Origin: Prunus persica
Taxonomy: Eukaryota; Streptophyta; Magnoliopsida; Rosales; Rosaceae
NCBI RefSeq assembly: GCF_000346465.2
Contig: NC_034010.1
Coordinates: 21,623,757 to 21,687,756 of the forward strand
Length of the DNA: 64,000 nt
Direction of reading: 5' to 3'
Shown one piece after another: positions 33,597-46,029 of this stretch. Made by a program: the position numbers and the translations under genes. Below the pieces are notes generated by a model. That model was not told the origin of the DNA, made no database searches, and saw nothing but the letters and a program-made list of their open reading frames with translations. Within the stretch, counting starts at the first letter, position 1, and each line of letters starts with the position of its first letter.

Positions 33597-34320
33597 TCAC
33601 AGCTTATACTTTTTAATCAAGAATGGTAAACCAACAAATCTTTTAAATAATTTCATGTTTATGGGACATCCAAATACATCCAAGCATGATTCCAAGACTC
33701 CTTGGGCAACAATAATTTCAAATAAAATTGATAAACATTTACAGCTGATTACATCATCATCAGAATTCAATTTAGGTATTGAAGAACTAACCATCACCCC
33801 TTCCATATTCCCTGCATTCTCAACATCAAACATGACTGTGCTAAGCCCCTTTCCTACAACGTAAAATTTCTTCCCAATAGCTACAAGTTGACAGGGCGGC
33901 CTGGTGAGCAAGGATGACAGCCTCCCAACAGGAATCCACTCCCTAGACTCCTTTTGCCACATCATCAGCCTGGTTCCTGAACTCTGATCCAACACATAGA
34001 GGGTCTCATTTACGGCAACTGCTGGACCCCGCCAGCCGGCAACCATGTCGGCATATGCATGCTGCCATGTGCCACTTGATGGTTCATAAACAACAGCGTA
34101 CACTTGACAAGTTACAGCAGAAGTCCCGCAGCGAATGTAGATCTTCCCATCCATGACCACAGAATCCTCAATTTCTGGGACAATGTTTGGGTCAGAGTGA
34201 AATTTCCAACTATTGGTGCAAGGGTCATAGATGTCCCAAGAATGTGGATCACTTGAATTTGAAACTAAACCGCCAATGGAATATATTTTTCCATCCAATA
34301 CTTCACAGGCGAAATAGCAC
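33597..34320 (-). pseudogene. SKIP4-like F-box/kelch gene, last exon (unit C)
   Basis: The longest surviving copy of the last exon is open from CYFACEVLDGKIYSIGG through the kelch blades (GKIYIRCGTS, SSGTWQHAYADMVAGWRG, YVLDQSSGTRLMMWQ, RPPCQLVAIGKKFYVVGKG) to DDDVISCKCLSI. The usual TGA stop (present in unit A) is TTA here (33723-33725), so the frame reads on to 33597 and adds ~40 foreign residues. The splice acceptor, CAG in unit A, is CGG here (GCATGCGG above 34320), so the exon could not be joined normally. A SKIP4-type protein is an SCF substrate adaptor. Confidence 0.85.
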
Positions 34321-34599
34321 CCGCATGCACAAATCCAATAAGACAAAGGCTCTTTACAATTATAAATAATAACAAAAAGCAAACTAATTTGCAAGGGTTT
34401 TTACTATTCATCACGACAGCATTCAATAATGAGAAATCTATATGCTCTGACAGGTCAAAACACGAAATCGCCAATCTTTAGCATTGCATGAAATATGGTG
34501 TTCTCTCAGCAGATAATGTGATATATTTGAACCTGGGAGAAATTATTCCGGCTTTAACCCATGAAAAACTCTGCAGAAAGTACAAGTGAGAAGTATTAC
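34321..34599 (-). other. Intron of the SKIP4-like gene (unit C)
   Basis: Lies between the last exon and the preceding exon, with a good donor (GCTAG/GTAATAC, 34591-34605) but a lost acceptor. Confidence 0.6.
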
Positions 34600-34676
34600 C
34601 TAGCAGTGGATAATGGAGAAGCTTCACTCCAAGCGTTCACGGAAGCATCATAACAGTAGACCTCGCCAGTAGCATC

Positions 34677-34983
34677 TGTTGGAGGAATGATCACAAAACT
34701 CAAGTATATGATAGAAATATAAAGTGAGGCAGAGAGTGTTTGTAAAACAGAGAGTTATTTAAACTGATTTTTGTTAACTTCTTTCATCTACAGCAGCCTA
34801 TTACATTGGCTATACATAATAACACTCATACCTTTTTCATAAACAGACATAACTCTTGGATTAGTTCCAATAGTTGCAGACACAACTCTAGACTTCTAAG
34901 AGATACAACTCTTCCTAAACATAGCTCTTCTCAAGAGACACAACTCTATTTAAACAACTGATACAAATGCATTACGTTTAACA
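34677..34983 (-). repeat. 3' LTR of the degenerate copia element
   Basis: 307 bp, TGTTGGAGG...GTTTAACA. It pairs with 39142-39451. Confidence 0.9.
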
Positions 34984-34990
34984 CTCCCTC

Positions 34991-37900
34991 TTAATGCATT
35001 TGTCCTGCGACATTTAGCTTTTCTCTGAAATAGTAGAACTTCTCTCTTGGAAGTGCTTTTGTAAAAACATCTGCAATCTGCTCATCAGTACTACAGCATT
35101 TCAATTCAATCTCTTCGTCTTCAGCCAATTTTCTAATAAAATGATGACGAAGTTCTATGTGCTTTGACCTGCTATGAAAGACTGGATTCTTTGTTATGGC
35201 AATTGTGGACATGTTATCACAGTACAATTTTGTTGGAGTGTTTTGTTCTTGACAAAGATTTGCTAATATTCTTTTAATCCATACTGCTTCACATGCTGTA
35301 CTTGTGGCTGAAATATACTCTACTTCGGCTGTTGATAATGCCACTGTACTTTGCTTCTTCGACGACCATGATATAACTTTACTTCCCAAGAAAAACACAT
35401 GTCCAGAGGTGCTTTTTCTATCATCAATTGCACCTGCCCAGTCAACGTATGTATAGCCAACTAACTGTGCTCTCTTCTCTTGTGTATATCTAATACCATA
35501 TCACTTGGTTCCTTGTATGTATTTGAGTATTCTTTTTACTGCAGCAAAATGGTGATTACTTGGATCACTCATGAATCTAAACACCACACTTACAGCATGA
35601 ACAATATCTGGCCTTGTATTTGTAAGATAAATTAGTGTACCAACCACACTTCTATATATGGATGCATCAAACTTAGGTGCTCCATCGTTACTTGTAAGCT
35701 TCAAATTAATTGTCATTGGAGTATCCATTGGTTTGCTCTTCAACATATTGAATTTTTTCAACAGATTTTCAGCATACTTCTCTTGAGAAATAAATATTCC
35801 CTCATCTGATTGTTGAACCTGTATACCAAGAAAATATCTCGTAGTACCTAAATATGTCATCTCATATTCCTTCATCATGTTCTTCTTGAAAACTTCTGCC
35901 ATCCTTGGATTTGTGCTTGTATAAATCAAATCATCAACATAAAGGCACAAAATCAGAAAATCATGTATACCTTCTTTCTTGAGATAAAGTGATGGCTCAC
36001 TTAAGCTTCTTGTAAATCCATTTTGTTGAAAATAGTGATCAATTTTGTTGTTCCAGGCTCTTGGCGCTTGCTTTAAGCCATATAAGGCTTTACGGAGGCA
36101 ATAAACTTTATCTTCCCTCCCTTTCTCAACATAACCTTGAGGTTGCTCCACATAAACCTCTTCTTCAAGTTCTCCATTTAAAAATGCAGATTTGACATCC
36201 AATTGATAAACTTTTGTCTTCAGTTGTGCAGCTAAAGCCAAAACAGTTCTTATAGTTTCCATTCGAACTACCGGAGCAAACGTCTCATTAAAATTAATTC
36301 CTGGTTGTTGAGAATATCCTTTTGCAACCAAGCGAGCCTTATGCTTTTGGATTGAGCCATCTTCATTACACTTTATCTTGTAGACCCATTTAAGTCCAAT
36401 TATATCTTTTGATTTGGGTCGATCAACAAGTTCCCTTGTCCTATTTTTCTTGATAATTCTTATTTCCTCATCCATTGCATCTTGCCAAATATTTTCTTTT
36501 ACAGCTTCCTTGAATTTTTGAGGCTCCAAAGCACTCAAGACAAGATCACACGACTCATATATGTCTGCCAATGAACGCGTTCTTGCGTTTAGTCTAGGAG
36601 TTAAATCTGGTGAACTAGGATCAGATGTTCTTGCACTTGGAATTGGATTTTGGAGCATCTGAGTTTCTTCTTAATTTGATGAATCTGGATCCTCAAAAAA
36701 TTTTGGTACTTCAATATCATAATTCTCCCATTTCCAAGCTTTGAGTTCTTCAAAAATAACATCTCTAGAAATTACCAAACTATTGGTTCTCGGATCAATT
36801 AATCTGTATGCTTTGGACTGATCACTATATCCCACAAAAATGTATTTCTCATCTTTCTCATCAAATTTTTCTCTCTTTTGAGAAGGGATATGTGCATATG
36901 CAGTGCACCCAAAAATCTTGAAGAAATCCACCTTTGGTTTAAAACGATGCCATGCTTCAAAAGGAGTCTTATCTTTGACTGCTTTGGTTGGAGACCGATT
37001 AAGAATAAATACTGCTGTATGAATTGCTTCAGCCCAAAATGTATTTGGCAGACTTTTTGCTTTCAACATATGCTTCTTGCCATCTCAACACTGGTTCGAT
37101 TTCTTCTTTCGGCAACCGAGTTTTGCTGTGGGGTGTACCTTGTTGTCAACTCTCTTTTAATACCATTGCTTTTGCAATATTCAGAAAATTCATTTGATGT
37201 AAACTCTCCACCACATCTGTTCTTAACACCTTCAAATTGTGACCACTCTAATTTTCTCCAAAAGCTTTGAATTGCTTGAAAACAGAAAATGCTTCTGACT
37301 TTTGTTCTAAGAAATATACCCACATCATCCTGGAGAAATCATCTACGAATAGAATGAAGTACCTTTTGTTATTGAAGGATGGTGTACGAGTTGGTCCGCA
37401 AATATCTGCATGTACCAATTCAAGAGGGGCTTTTGCTCTCCAAGATGATTATGAGAATGGTAACCGATGGAATTTTCCGAAGATACAGCCTTCACATATT
37501 TCCTTTTCAGAGCAAATAGAGGGAAGTCCAACCACCATATTTTTCTGGTGTAACAGCTACAGGCTTCTTTGATTCAAATGCCCATATCTAAGATGCCATA
37601 ACAACGATCCATCAACTTTTTCTGCTTCCAAAGCAAAGTTTTCCTTTGATGTCATCAACAGCGGAAAAACTTTGTTTGTTGTCATTTTTATCTTTGCCAC
37701 CAGAGTGTTATTCTTTTTATCAGAAATAACACAATAATCATCTTCAAATTTAACCAAGAATCCTCTTTGCAAAAGTTGTCCCACACTTAGTAAATTTTGA
37801 GCCAAATTAGGAACATACAACACATCATAGATAAGTTTTGGGGTACATCCCTTTGTTTGCACAGAAATGATACCCTTGCCTTCCACGTTGTGTAGTTTTC

Positions 37901-39042
37901 CATCACCAAGCTTGACTTGTGAGTTCACTTTTTCTTCTAACTTGACAAAGCATTGCTTATTTCCTGTCATATGATTATTGCATCTGCTATCCACGTACCA
38001 AACATCTTGTGAATCTTGATGAGAACTGAAACTTGTATAAAATAATTGCTCTTGAGAGTCATTGTTCTCCGTAAAATTTGCCTCATTGTTTTTCTGATAT
38101 CTACAGTCTCTTTGTGAATGGTTGGGTATCCTGCATCGGGTACATTTGTATCGGCAATCTACACTTATATTGCCATATTTGTTGCAAACATAGCATTGAA
38201 GGGATGATCTTCCATTTTGATTATTGCTACTTCCTTGTTGATTATTCGAACTGCTGCTTCCTTGTTGATGATTGGGACTGTTGCTTTGTTGTTGATTATT
38301 GAAACTGTTGCCTCCTTTGTTGGAGTTTCTACGCCCAAAATTTTTGTTTCTCCCATTTTGAGATTTCTGGAATTGTCCTCCATTTTGTTTGTCTTCTTTC
38401 TCTTTCGAATTCACCTTGGACTGGAAAGCTTGCTCCGCAGATTGTTCTGTGAATCTGTTGATTCTTTTTTCATGTGCTTCCAATGAACCAATTAATTCAT
38501 GTAAAGAAAGTGTAGAATAAATCTTTTGATTCTTCTATTGCAGCAGCGACATGATCATATTTTGGCGGTAGACTTCGTAAAGTTTTTTCTACGATTTTCT
38601 TGTCGGAAATAGTGTCCCCATAACATCTGATTTGGTTCACAATCCCAGAAACCTTTGTGAAGAATGCTTGAATGGATTCATTGTCTTTCATAAGTAAGTT
38701 ATCAAATTCCCGCCATAAGGATTGCAGTTTGATGGAGATCACTTTTTATGAACCTTTGAACTCAATTTTGAGAATTTCCCAAGCCTGCTTTGATGTTGTT
38801 GCTGGAAGTAATCTTGGAAAGAGATTTTTGCTTACTCCTTGTTGAATTAGAAACAACGCCTCGGCATCTTTTTTCTTATTTTCCTTGTAAATCTGCTGTT
38901 TTTCTTGTGTTTCCTTTTCTGCTTTTGAAGTTTCTTGTTCCTCATACCCATCTTCTACAATATCCCAAAGATCCTGGGAGATAAACAGAGTCTTCATTTG
39001 AACGCTCCAATACTCATAATTCTCACCATCAAAAATAGGCAT
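34991..39042 (-). pseudogene. Broken copia gag-pol of the older element
   Basis: Pieces on the minus strand: 38746-39042 and 38497-38742 (gag, split by a frameshift); 37557-38483 (Asn/Gln-rich linker, CYVCNKYGNISVDC zinc knuckle, protease whose active-site DSG has become DSR in WYVDSRCNNHMTG, and integrase HLRYGH); 36671-37323 (integrase core, YTPQQNSVAER); 35501-36658 (reverse transcriptase with YVDD); 34991-35398 (RNase H, KHIELRHHFIR). The mutated protease and at least four frame breaks make it inactive. Confidence 0.88.
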
Positions 39043-39141
39043 TAGATTCTAGATATTCCCAATGGTAGAGGGATTTGAACTTGATGCCATTGCTAATCAC
39101 AGCGGTAGCGATAAGATCAAATACTGCTCTGGTACCAAATT

Positions 39142-39451
39142 TGTTGGAGGAATGATCACAAAACTCAAGTATATATGATGGAAATATAAAGTGAGGCGGA
39201 GAGTGTTTGTAAAACAGAGAATTATTTGAACTGATTTTTTGTTAACTTCTTTCATCTACAGCAGCCTATTACATTGGCTATATATAATAACACTCAGACA
39301 TTTTTCATAAACAGACATAACTCTTGGATTAGTTCCAATAGTTGCAGATACAACTCTAGACTTCTAAGAGATACAACTCTTCCTGAACATAGCTCTTCTC
39401 AAGAGACACAACTCTATTCAAACAACTGATACAAATGCATTATGTTTAACA
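39142..39451 (-). repeat. 5' LTR of the degenerate copia element
   Basis: 310 bp, the partner of 34677-34983, with small indels (TATATATG versus TATATG and others). Confidence 0.9.
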
Positions 39452-39735
39452 GCATCTTCACACCAACCACAACCACCCAACAGGTAAACTTTGTTTCCCA
39501 GCACTAACCCATGCCTTTTCTCTTCAAGACGCGAGGCGGAAGTCCATGAACAAGCCTCTATGACCTTCTTGATGAGTTGGGATCCAACACATAACAGCAA
39601 AGTAGGTCCAACCTGTCTCGACACAAAGCATAGATCCAAGTCTCATCATGTTTATGCTTTCGACGGTAAGTATGCCACTCTTTACTGCACACTAAGTCTC
39701 TCCCATCTTTTTGAAACACATTTTAGGAGTGTAAG

Positions 39736-40744
39736 CCAAATTTGAAAGTAGCAAAGCAACAGTTCCATAATCCTATTGCAATTAAATATACAAATTCATA
39801 ACTGAAAATTAATTGGTCATAAATATTGCATATGAAAATCTTATATGTGCTTGTCAACTATAGAACCTAGTAACAAAAAAAAAAAAAAAAGTAAATTTAG
39901 GTTTTAACTAAAAAAAAAACTTTCACTTTTGGAAAAAACCAAAACTTTTTTGAAAAAGACAGAAAAATCACTCAACTTTCAAACCAAAAACATACAAATG
40001 TAAATGATTCCTTAAAAAATCCAAAAATAATAAAAGTATTTTTATACATTTTAACTTCTTTTAAAAATATTTCTCTCTTTTTGGCCATTTCCAAAATGTC
40101 CCCCCTACGAGGAAAAGAGAGTGAAGGGTGGCTGCCAGCTAGCTATCCTTGGACACCCATTATTTCCACAAGTCTTCTCTCATCCATTATTTCCAATGGC
40201 GGATTATTTCCACAACCCGTGTTTCATCTCTTGCATGCTCGTCTTTCACATGATTCACTTGCTGCCTGTTAATAAACCGTTGGCTCAACGTGAAAAAACA
40301 AGGCTCTTTTTTCCTTCCTATACCTATTTTGGTAAGAGCAAATAAGACCAAAATTGTCTTCAATTTCAACCATTATTTAATGCACATCACCCCACAGACT
40401 GGACTCTTCTGACTGTATGCTTATTGTGGTAGCAATCAGCGTATTGTAATTAATCATAGATGCACTAAATGTGATAATCTGAGGCAAGATATTCATCTCC
40501 AATTCAAGAGTTCACACTTTCACTTGTGAAAAACGTGGTTTTGGCTGATTTCTTTTTTAGGCTAAACAAAGGGACTTTACTGATTTCTATGCCTCGGTGA
40601 ATTTGGAAATGTAGTAGTTTACTAGGTGGAAAGTGAGTTTGCTAAAGACTCACCCATGTTTGGTGAATTACCTGTGTCAACCATGTGGTTTAGTAGAACT
40701 CTATCTCTCCCCAGAAGTTTTTTTTCTCTCTTGCTCTGCCGTTC
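39736..40744. other. Spacer between unit C and RLP D
   Basis: At about 39770 the sequence leaves the SKIP4-like region (CATAATCC) and joins ATTGCAATTAAATATACAAA, the module also at 21190. It then continues with poly-A/T-rich stretches and GGCTGCCAGCTAGC with one CAAGTCTTCTCTCATCC unit. No gene. Confidence 0.5.
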
Positions 40745-41277
40745 TCTCAATGCACCTGTGTTTCAACTGTTACCTGGTCTTTGTTCAAATGAATCACTTG
40801 CTGCCCATTGATAGGCAGTTGGTTCAATGGGAAAAAGCAATGCTTTTTCTTCCTTCAGATTCCTATTTTGACAGCAGCAAAATGAAAACAAAATTGTCTT
40901 CAATTTCTGCCATCATTTACTGCCACATGACTTTCTCCACCATTTACTACATGGGTTCCATGAAAATTGCATGATTCTTTAACCAGAGTCTGAACGGCTC
41001 TCACATTTCCCACATTTCCCCCAACGATTTAAGACTTCGTCGCCCGACTTCTAACTGGACTCTCATCTCAAATTCACATCTCAAATTCAGGGGTTCACAC
41101 GGACTTATTGATTGCAGAATTCTGAACAAAGCGGTTTTGTCAGAATTCTGTTTTAGGATAATGGGCTTTATTGATTGCAATAAGTGGGAAAGCGGTTTTC
41201 TCAAAATTCTGTTTTAGGACAAAGAGTCAAGTCAACCATGTTTCGTCAATCTTGAGATATCATACAAGCATATATAT
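40745..41277 (+). promoter_or_regulatory. RLP upstream module type 1 in front of RLP D
   Basis: Near-identical to 46030-46510 and similar to 12625-12969. It includes TTGATAGGCAGTTGGTTCAA and TTGTCTTCAATTTCTGCCAT, a duplicated AGCGGTTTT(G/C)TCA(G/A)AATTCTG motif (about 41128 and 41192), and ends in ATATATATATG. Confidence 0.65.
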
Positions 41278-41373
41278 ATGTACTTAATCAGTTTTGCATG
41301 TATGCTTACTTTTGTGCTTTACATTTTTCCTAAAGAGTTTCCCTTGTTCGTCTTGATCATTACCGTAGCTAAC

Positions 41374-44197
41374 ATGGTTGAAGCAAGGTGCTGCTTCAAA
41401 CTCCTCCATGCAATTATTGTGGTGCTTTTACTACACATGAGCAGTCCTTGCGTTGGATGTAGCGAGAGGGACAGGCAAGCACTCCTTGCACTCAAACAAG
41501 GCCTCGTGGGTGACGACGGCGATCGCCTCCTTTCATGGGGAAGAGATGCCCAAAACAAAGATTGTTGCCAATGGGACGGAGTCTACTGCAACAACCAAAC
41601 TGGTCATGTTGTTAAGCTTGATCTTGGAGACCAATCTTTGCAAGGTAAGATTAGTCCTAAACTCGTTCACTTGCAGCATTTGGAGTATTTGAACCTTAGT
41701 TTCAATAATTTCAATTGGAGCAAAATTCCAGATTTCATTGGATCTATGAGCAATTTAAGACACCTCGACCTCTCTTCTGCTAATTTTGGAGGTGAAATTC
41801 CATATCAACTTGAAAACCTCACACACTTACAGTATCTCGATCTCAGCTTTAATGGATATTCTGTTATCCATGCAAAAAACCTCAATTGGCTCCCTAATCG
41901 TTCAGGTCTGAAACACTTGGACCTAACTTACACTAATCTCAGTGATGTTGTTGGTTGGCTGGAAGCAGTTAATACGCTTCCTAAATTAAGAAACTTGATA
42001 TTACATGGGTGTAATCTTCCTCCTCCAATTATATCCTCTGTTTCTGTTTTGAACTCTTCTAAATCTCTTATTCGTGTCGATCTCTCCTTCAACAATCTTG
42101 ACTCTTCAATCTTCCAATGGTTGTCCGGTACTCATACCAACCTTGTTTATCTTGATCTATCTGAGAACAATTTCAATGGTTCCTCAATTCCTGATTATTT
42201 CGGAAACATGAGCTCTCTTGCATATCTTAGTCTCTATTATAACAAACTTGAAGGAGGGATCCCGAATTCCTTTGCCAAGTTATGTAGGCTGCGAGAGTTG
42301 GACCTTGGGCTTAATAGTCTTAGTGGACAACTTTCAGACTTCATTGAAACATTGTCCAAATGCGCTCAAAAGACATTGGAGAGTTTGTATATCTCGGATA
42401 ATCCTAACATTTCGGGTTCATTGCCTGATCTTACGAACTTCTTATCATTGAAACACTTGTTTCTCGAGAGCAATAACTTAAGTGGAAGAATACCTGAAAG
42501 TATTGGACAGATGTCCAAGCTGGAGACTATTGGTTTTGGTTGGAATTCTTTGGAAGGAGTGATTTCAGAAACTCATTTTTCAAAACTCTCCAAATTAAGT
42601 TCTTTGAGTTTATCATCTGACTCACTACTTTTGAACTTCAGTTTTGATTGGATTCCTCCCTTCCAATTGCAAGACATATTCTTGAAGTCCTGTAAGATGC
42701 GGCCGTCGTCTTTCCCAAAATGGCTTCAAACTCAAAAAAATTATACATGGCTTGATATTTCTGATGCTGGAATTTCTGATACCATTCCAAGTTGGTTTTG
42801 GGATTTGTCACAAAAATTAGAGGGTATGGATATCTCTCACAATCAAATGAGAGGAACAGTTGGAAATATTAGATTGGAGTTTGCACCGCGCCTAAATTTG
42901 AGTTGGAATCAATTGAATGGTCCAATCCCTTCAATTCTATCAAAAGCTTCAGTTCTAGATCTCTCCCATAATAACTTTTCTGGGGCAGCTTCTTTTTTGT
43001 GTGCAACCGAGGATAGTAATTTAACCTTTCTTGATCTCTCAAGCAATCATGTATCTGGAGAACTTCCTGATTGTTGGATCCATTTTAAAAAATTAGTCTT
43101 CCTTGATTTCAGCAATAACTATTTATTTGGAAAAATTCCCACCACGATGGGGCACTTGTTTAGTATCGACACACTAAGACTAAGTAACAACAGATTTGTG
43201 GGAGACTTGCCTTCACAATTGAAGAATTGTACAAAGTTGACACTTTTTGATCTTGGGGAAAATAACTTATCATGCTCAATACCTGAATGGTTAGGGGCTA
43301 GTCTTCCGAATTTGACTATCTTAATCCTTCGAGGTAATCAGTTCTATAAAAGCATCCCGCCCCAATTATGCCATCTGACAAGTGTTCAAATTTTGGATTT
43401 GTCGATGAACAACATCTCTGGAACTATACCCAAATGTCTCAACAATTTGATTGTTTTGGCTCATAAAGGAAATTCAAGTCGAATTATCCAACATTCATAT
43501 ATGACTCAGCTGGGAGAAACAAGATATTTTTGGCATTATGAGGAGGAAGCATCTTTAACATGGAAAGGGGTAAGTTCTAAATACAAAAGTACTCTGGGAC
43601 TTGTAAAGAGTATTGATCTCTCAAGCAATAAGTTGACCGGGGAGATTCCTAGTGAAATCACTGATCTTGTTGGTTTGGTTTCTTTAAATCTGTCAAGAAA
43701 CCAATTAACAGGTCAGATACCTCCAAGGATTGGAATGCTGCAGGAGCTAGATTTCCTTTGATTTATCAAGAAACCAGATTAATGGCAGAATTCCAAACAG
43801 TCTATCTCAGATAGATCGTATTGGTTACTTGGACTTGTCAGAAAACAACTTGTCTGGAAAAATTCCAACAGGCACCCAGCTCCAAAGCTTTGGTCCATCT
43901 TCTTATGGTGGAAATCCTCTACTTTGTGGACTGCCACTCCTAAGGACATGCAATGAGGAGGAAAAAGTTCCAGGACAAACTATGTTGGTGAATCAAGATG
44001 ATAAAGATGGGCTCATGTCGCAAGGATTTTACATCAGCTTGGGGCTTGGATTTGTTGTTGGATTTTGGGGAGTTTTTGGCACTCTTCTATTCAACAGGTC
44101 ATGCAGATATACATACTTCAATTTCTGGACTTGTTTCACAGATTGGTTGTACGTGAAGGCTGAAATCATCAGGCAAAGGATGCCTAATACTAGATAA
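41374..44197 (+). pseudogene. RLP D: EIX2-like receptor gene with late one-base frameshift
   Basis: In-frame ATGs lie at 41278 and 41374. The latter (MVEARCCFKLLHAIIVVLLL) gives a standard signal peptide. LRRNT, LRRs and island (about 43450-43600) are all open. At about 43756-43759 an extra T (TTTCCTTTGATTT versus TTTCCTTGATTT in A and E) makes a TGA at 43759-43761. The remainder, with the last LRRs, acidic segment, GLGFVVGFWG membrane helix and tail, is open in the shifted frame to TAA at 44197. The predicted product stops before the membrane anchor and would be a secreted ectodomain of ~795 residues. As in C, only a homopolymer-adjacent base is at fault. Confidence 0.88.
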
Positions 44198-44942
44198 ATG
44201 GTAATTACTACTATCTCTCTCACATACTATTTTTAAAATTCAATGATGCAAGTTAGTTGTTCTTTATCCCGAAATGCATGTAGATATTATATGACATAAT
44301 TAATATTTGTTTAAAAGGAAATATGAACTTTCTTTCTTTTGCTATATAAAAGGAACATGCATGCATGATTTTGTTCACTGGTTATAATTATGTTTCCCTT
44401 CGTTTTTAGCGCAGGCACCTTTGAGATGACATTCTTTTCCTTCAGTTGAAGATGGACGAGACGAAGGACTGCTTTTTGTACTAGCATTCGAGTACTTGAG
44501 TGATGATGATAAGGAATCTCACTGAAATAAGGGAACCATTTATTTTATAGTAAATGAGTTGCACCGTTATTTGTAAGAACTTAATGGGAACTTCACCCCT
44601 AATGAAGTATTTGGTATGATGTTCTTGTGTACCTCATGGTTTTTTCTGATTCGAGCATGTTATCTCAATGTAGGGAATGCAAACACTTAATTGCCTTTTA
44701 CTATATTGCTCGTGTGGATTAAAAAAAAGAGGAAGAATTTGAGTTAAGTGAATCAATCACAGAAATGAAAGTGTTGTCAATCTGGAAAATGCACTTTATT
44801 AACGTTATTCTTTCCGTCTGTGTAAGAAAGAAAATACTTACTTTGAAAGTCCAGTATTTTTTAAAGTTTTTTTGTTTTGTTTTTTGTTTTTAAAGGTTCT
44901 CTTCTCTGTATGAACACGAAAAAAGAAGTAAAACATTTGTAA
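44198..44942. other. RLP D 3' region
   Basis: Same arrangement as in the other units (donor after stop, TTTTTAGCGCAG acceptor near 44410, conserved UTR block). Confidence 0.45.
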
Positions 44943-44976
44943 GCCCCCACCATGGGGCTCGAACCCATGACCACAA
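44943..44976 (-). pseudogene. Truncated tRNA-Lys relic, unit D (recombination junction)
   Basis: Only the 3' half of the tRNA-Lys (T-arm GGTTCGAGCCCC and part of the variable region) remains. At about 44976 it switches to GAGGCTTTACTGATTTCTATGC, which matches the RLP upstream region at 40567. So a deletion removed the SKIP4-like gene and more between D and E. Confidence 0.75.
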
Positions 44977-46029
44977 AGAGGCTTTACTGATTTCTATGCC
45001 TCAGTGACAAAGGGTCAAAACGAAATTTTCTAAACTGTAGTGGATAGGTTTGAAATAATTTTAAAAAGAAGGGTTAAAAGTGTAAAAACCGGGTAGAATT
45101 CGGCAAGTAGAAGTCCAAATTACATTAAATCACAAACCAAAGGCAAAAAGCACAAAAAATTCATGGTAAAGAAGTTGAAACACATGAGCAAAAGGTAAAA
45201 ATTGAAGTACCAGACCGAGATAGGCGAAGCCACGCCGAGAGTCGAGGCCGGAGCTTGCGGATCAAGCGGTGGTCTATTTTGGTTAATTGGAGTGGGTGAT
45301 CCAAGAGGGAGTTGAAGTAGAAGAACAGAGGCGCTGTAAATTTCCATTTCCTGCTTTATTTATCTCTTTTATAAAGAGAAAAAGATGGAGAGATGGATTC
45401 TCTTTTACTTTCTTGAACCTTCAGGTCGTTAATAAGAATAGAATAATAGAAAAACAGATTCTACAATTAAAGGAATAATGAGAATCATATTTTGTGGAAC
45501 ATTAATTATTATGTATAAATGATATTTTATAATACATTAATTATTATGTATACATGATTAATATGAGTATTTTGTTTTGTTTTATTGTATTATGATATTA
45601 AAGTATCGAGTATGAATTAATTTTTTATATAATTATATTATAATTTTATTATAATTTATTATTATTTTAATTGACATGTCCTAGCCTTGTCTATGTCCGT
45701 GTCCTAATTTTTTGACATTTTCCGTGTTGCCATGTTGCGTTTTCTTGTCCCCATACCCGTGTCCGTGCAACATAAATTTATAGACATATTTCAACTAAAG
45801 TTGCTAGGTTATTTTTTAAAAAAAAATAAAAAATAAAAAACCGGTGTCAACCACGTTGCAATACAAGAGTTGAGTTACATCAATACAATCCAAACCTGAA
45901 ACCCTTGAACACCCCGACTCGTAAACTTCCCAAGAACTCTTCTCTCTCCCAAAAGTTTTTTATTTTATTTTTCCTCTAGCTTTCCACTAGAACTCTATCT
46001 CTCCCCAGAAGTTTTTTTTTTCTCTCTTG
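44977..46029. other. Spacer between D and E with a possible captured gene piece
   Basis: The segment 45120-45347, minus strand, has a 75-codon frame with a Pro-rich stretch (PLGSPTPINQNRPPLDPQAP) of higher GC content than its surroundings. It may be a leader exon captured from elsewhere; I cannot name it. The segment 45480-45785 is the AT-rich repeat with CGTGTCC motifs (inverted partner at 11340). Confidence 0.35.

Larger units (their letters stand above)
34677..39451 (-). mobile_element. Ty1/copia LTR retrotransposon, degenerate (inside SKIP4-like exon)
   Basis: 4775 bp, minus orientation, with TGTTGG...TTAACA ends and GCATC target duplications at 34672-34676 and 39452-39456. The primer site next to the 5' LTR reads TTTGGTACCAGAGC (initiator tRNA-Met type), and the polypurine tract AAGAGGGAG abuts the 3' LTR. 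Coding pieces in order are gag (FDGENYEYWSVQMK), zinc knuckle, protease, integrase, reverse transcriptase and RNase H, broken by several frameshifts. The LTRs differ at ten or more places by eye, so it is clearly older than the element at 47373. Confidence 0.92.
34600..39735 (-). pseudogene. SKIP4-like penultimate exon split by a copia element (unit C)
   Basis: Minus-strand coding parts are 39457-39735 (KCVSKRW, then EETWIYALCR-type and GNKVYLLGGCGWCEDA sequence, with a frameshift from an extra G near 39690) and 34600-34676 (CYDASVNAWSEASPLSTAR). The GCATC target duplication of the copia element separates them. The undisrupted exon is visible at 55117-55430 in unit E. The F-box-proximal end is degenerate. 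Confidence 0.8.

Noticed and set aside
41278..41373. N-terminal extension of RLP D/E as a separate membrane domain
   Set aside because: The upstream ATG is not conserved in A, C or F and the extension would bury the signal peptide; the downstream start is preferred.
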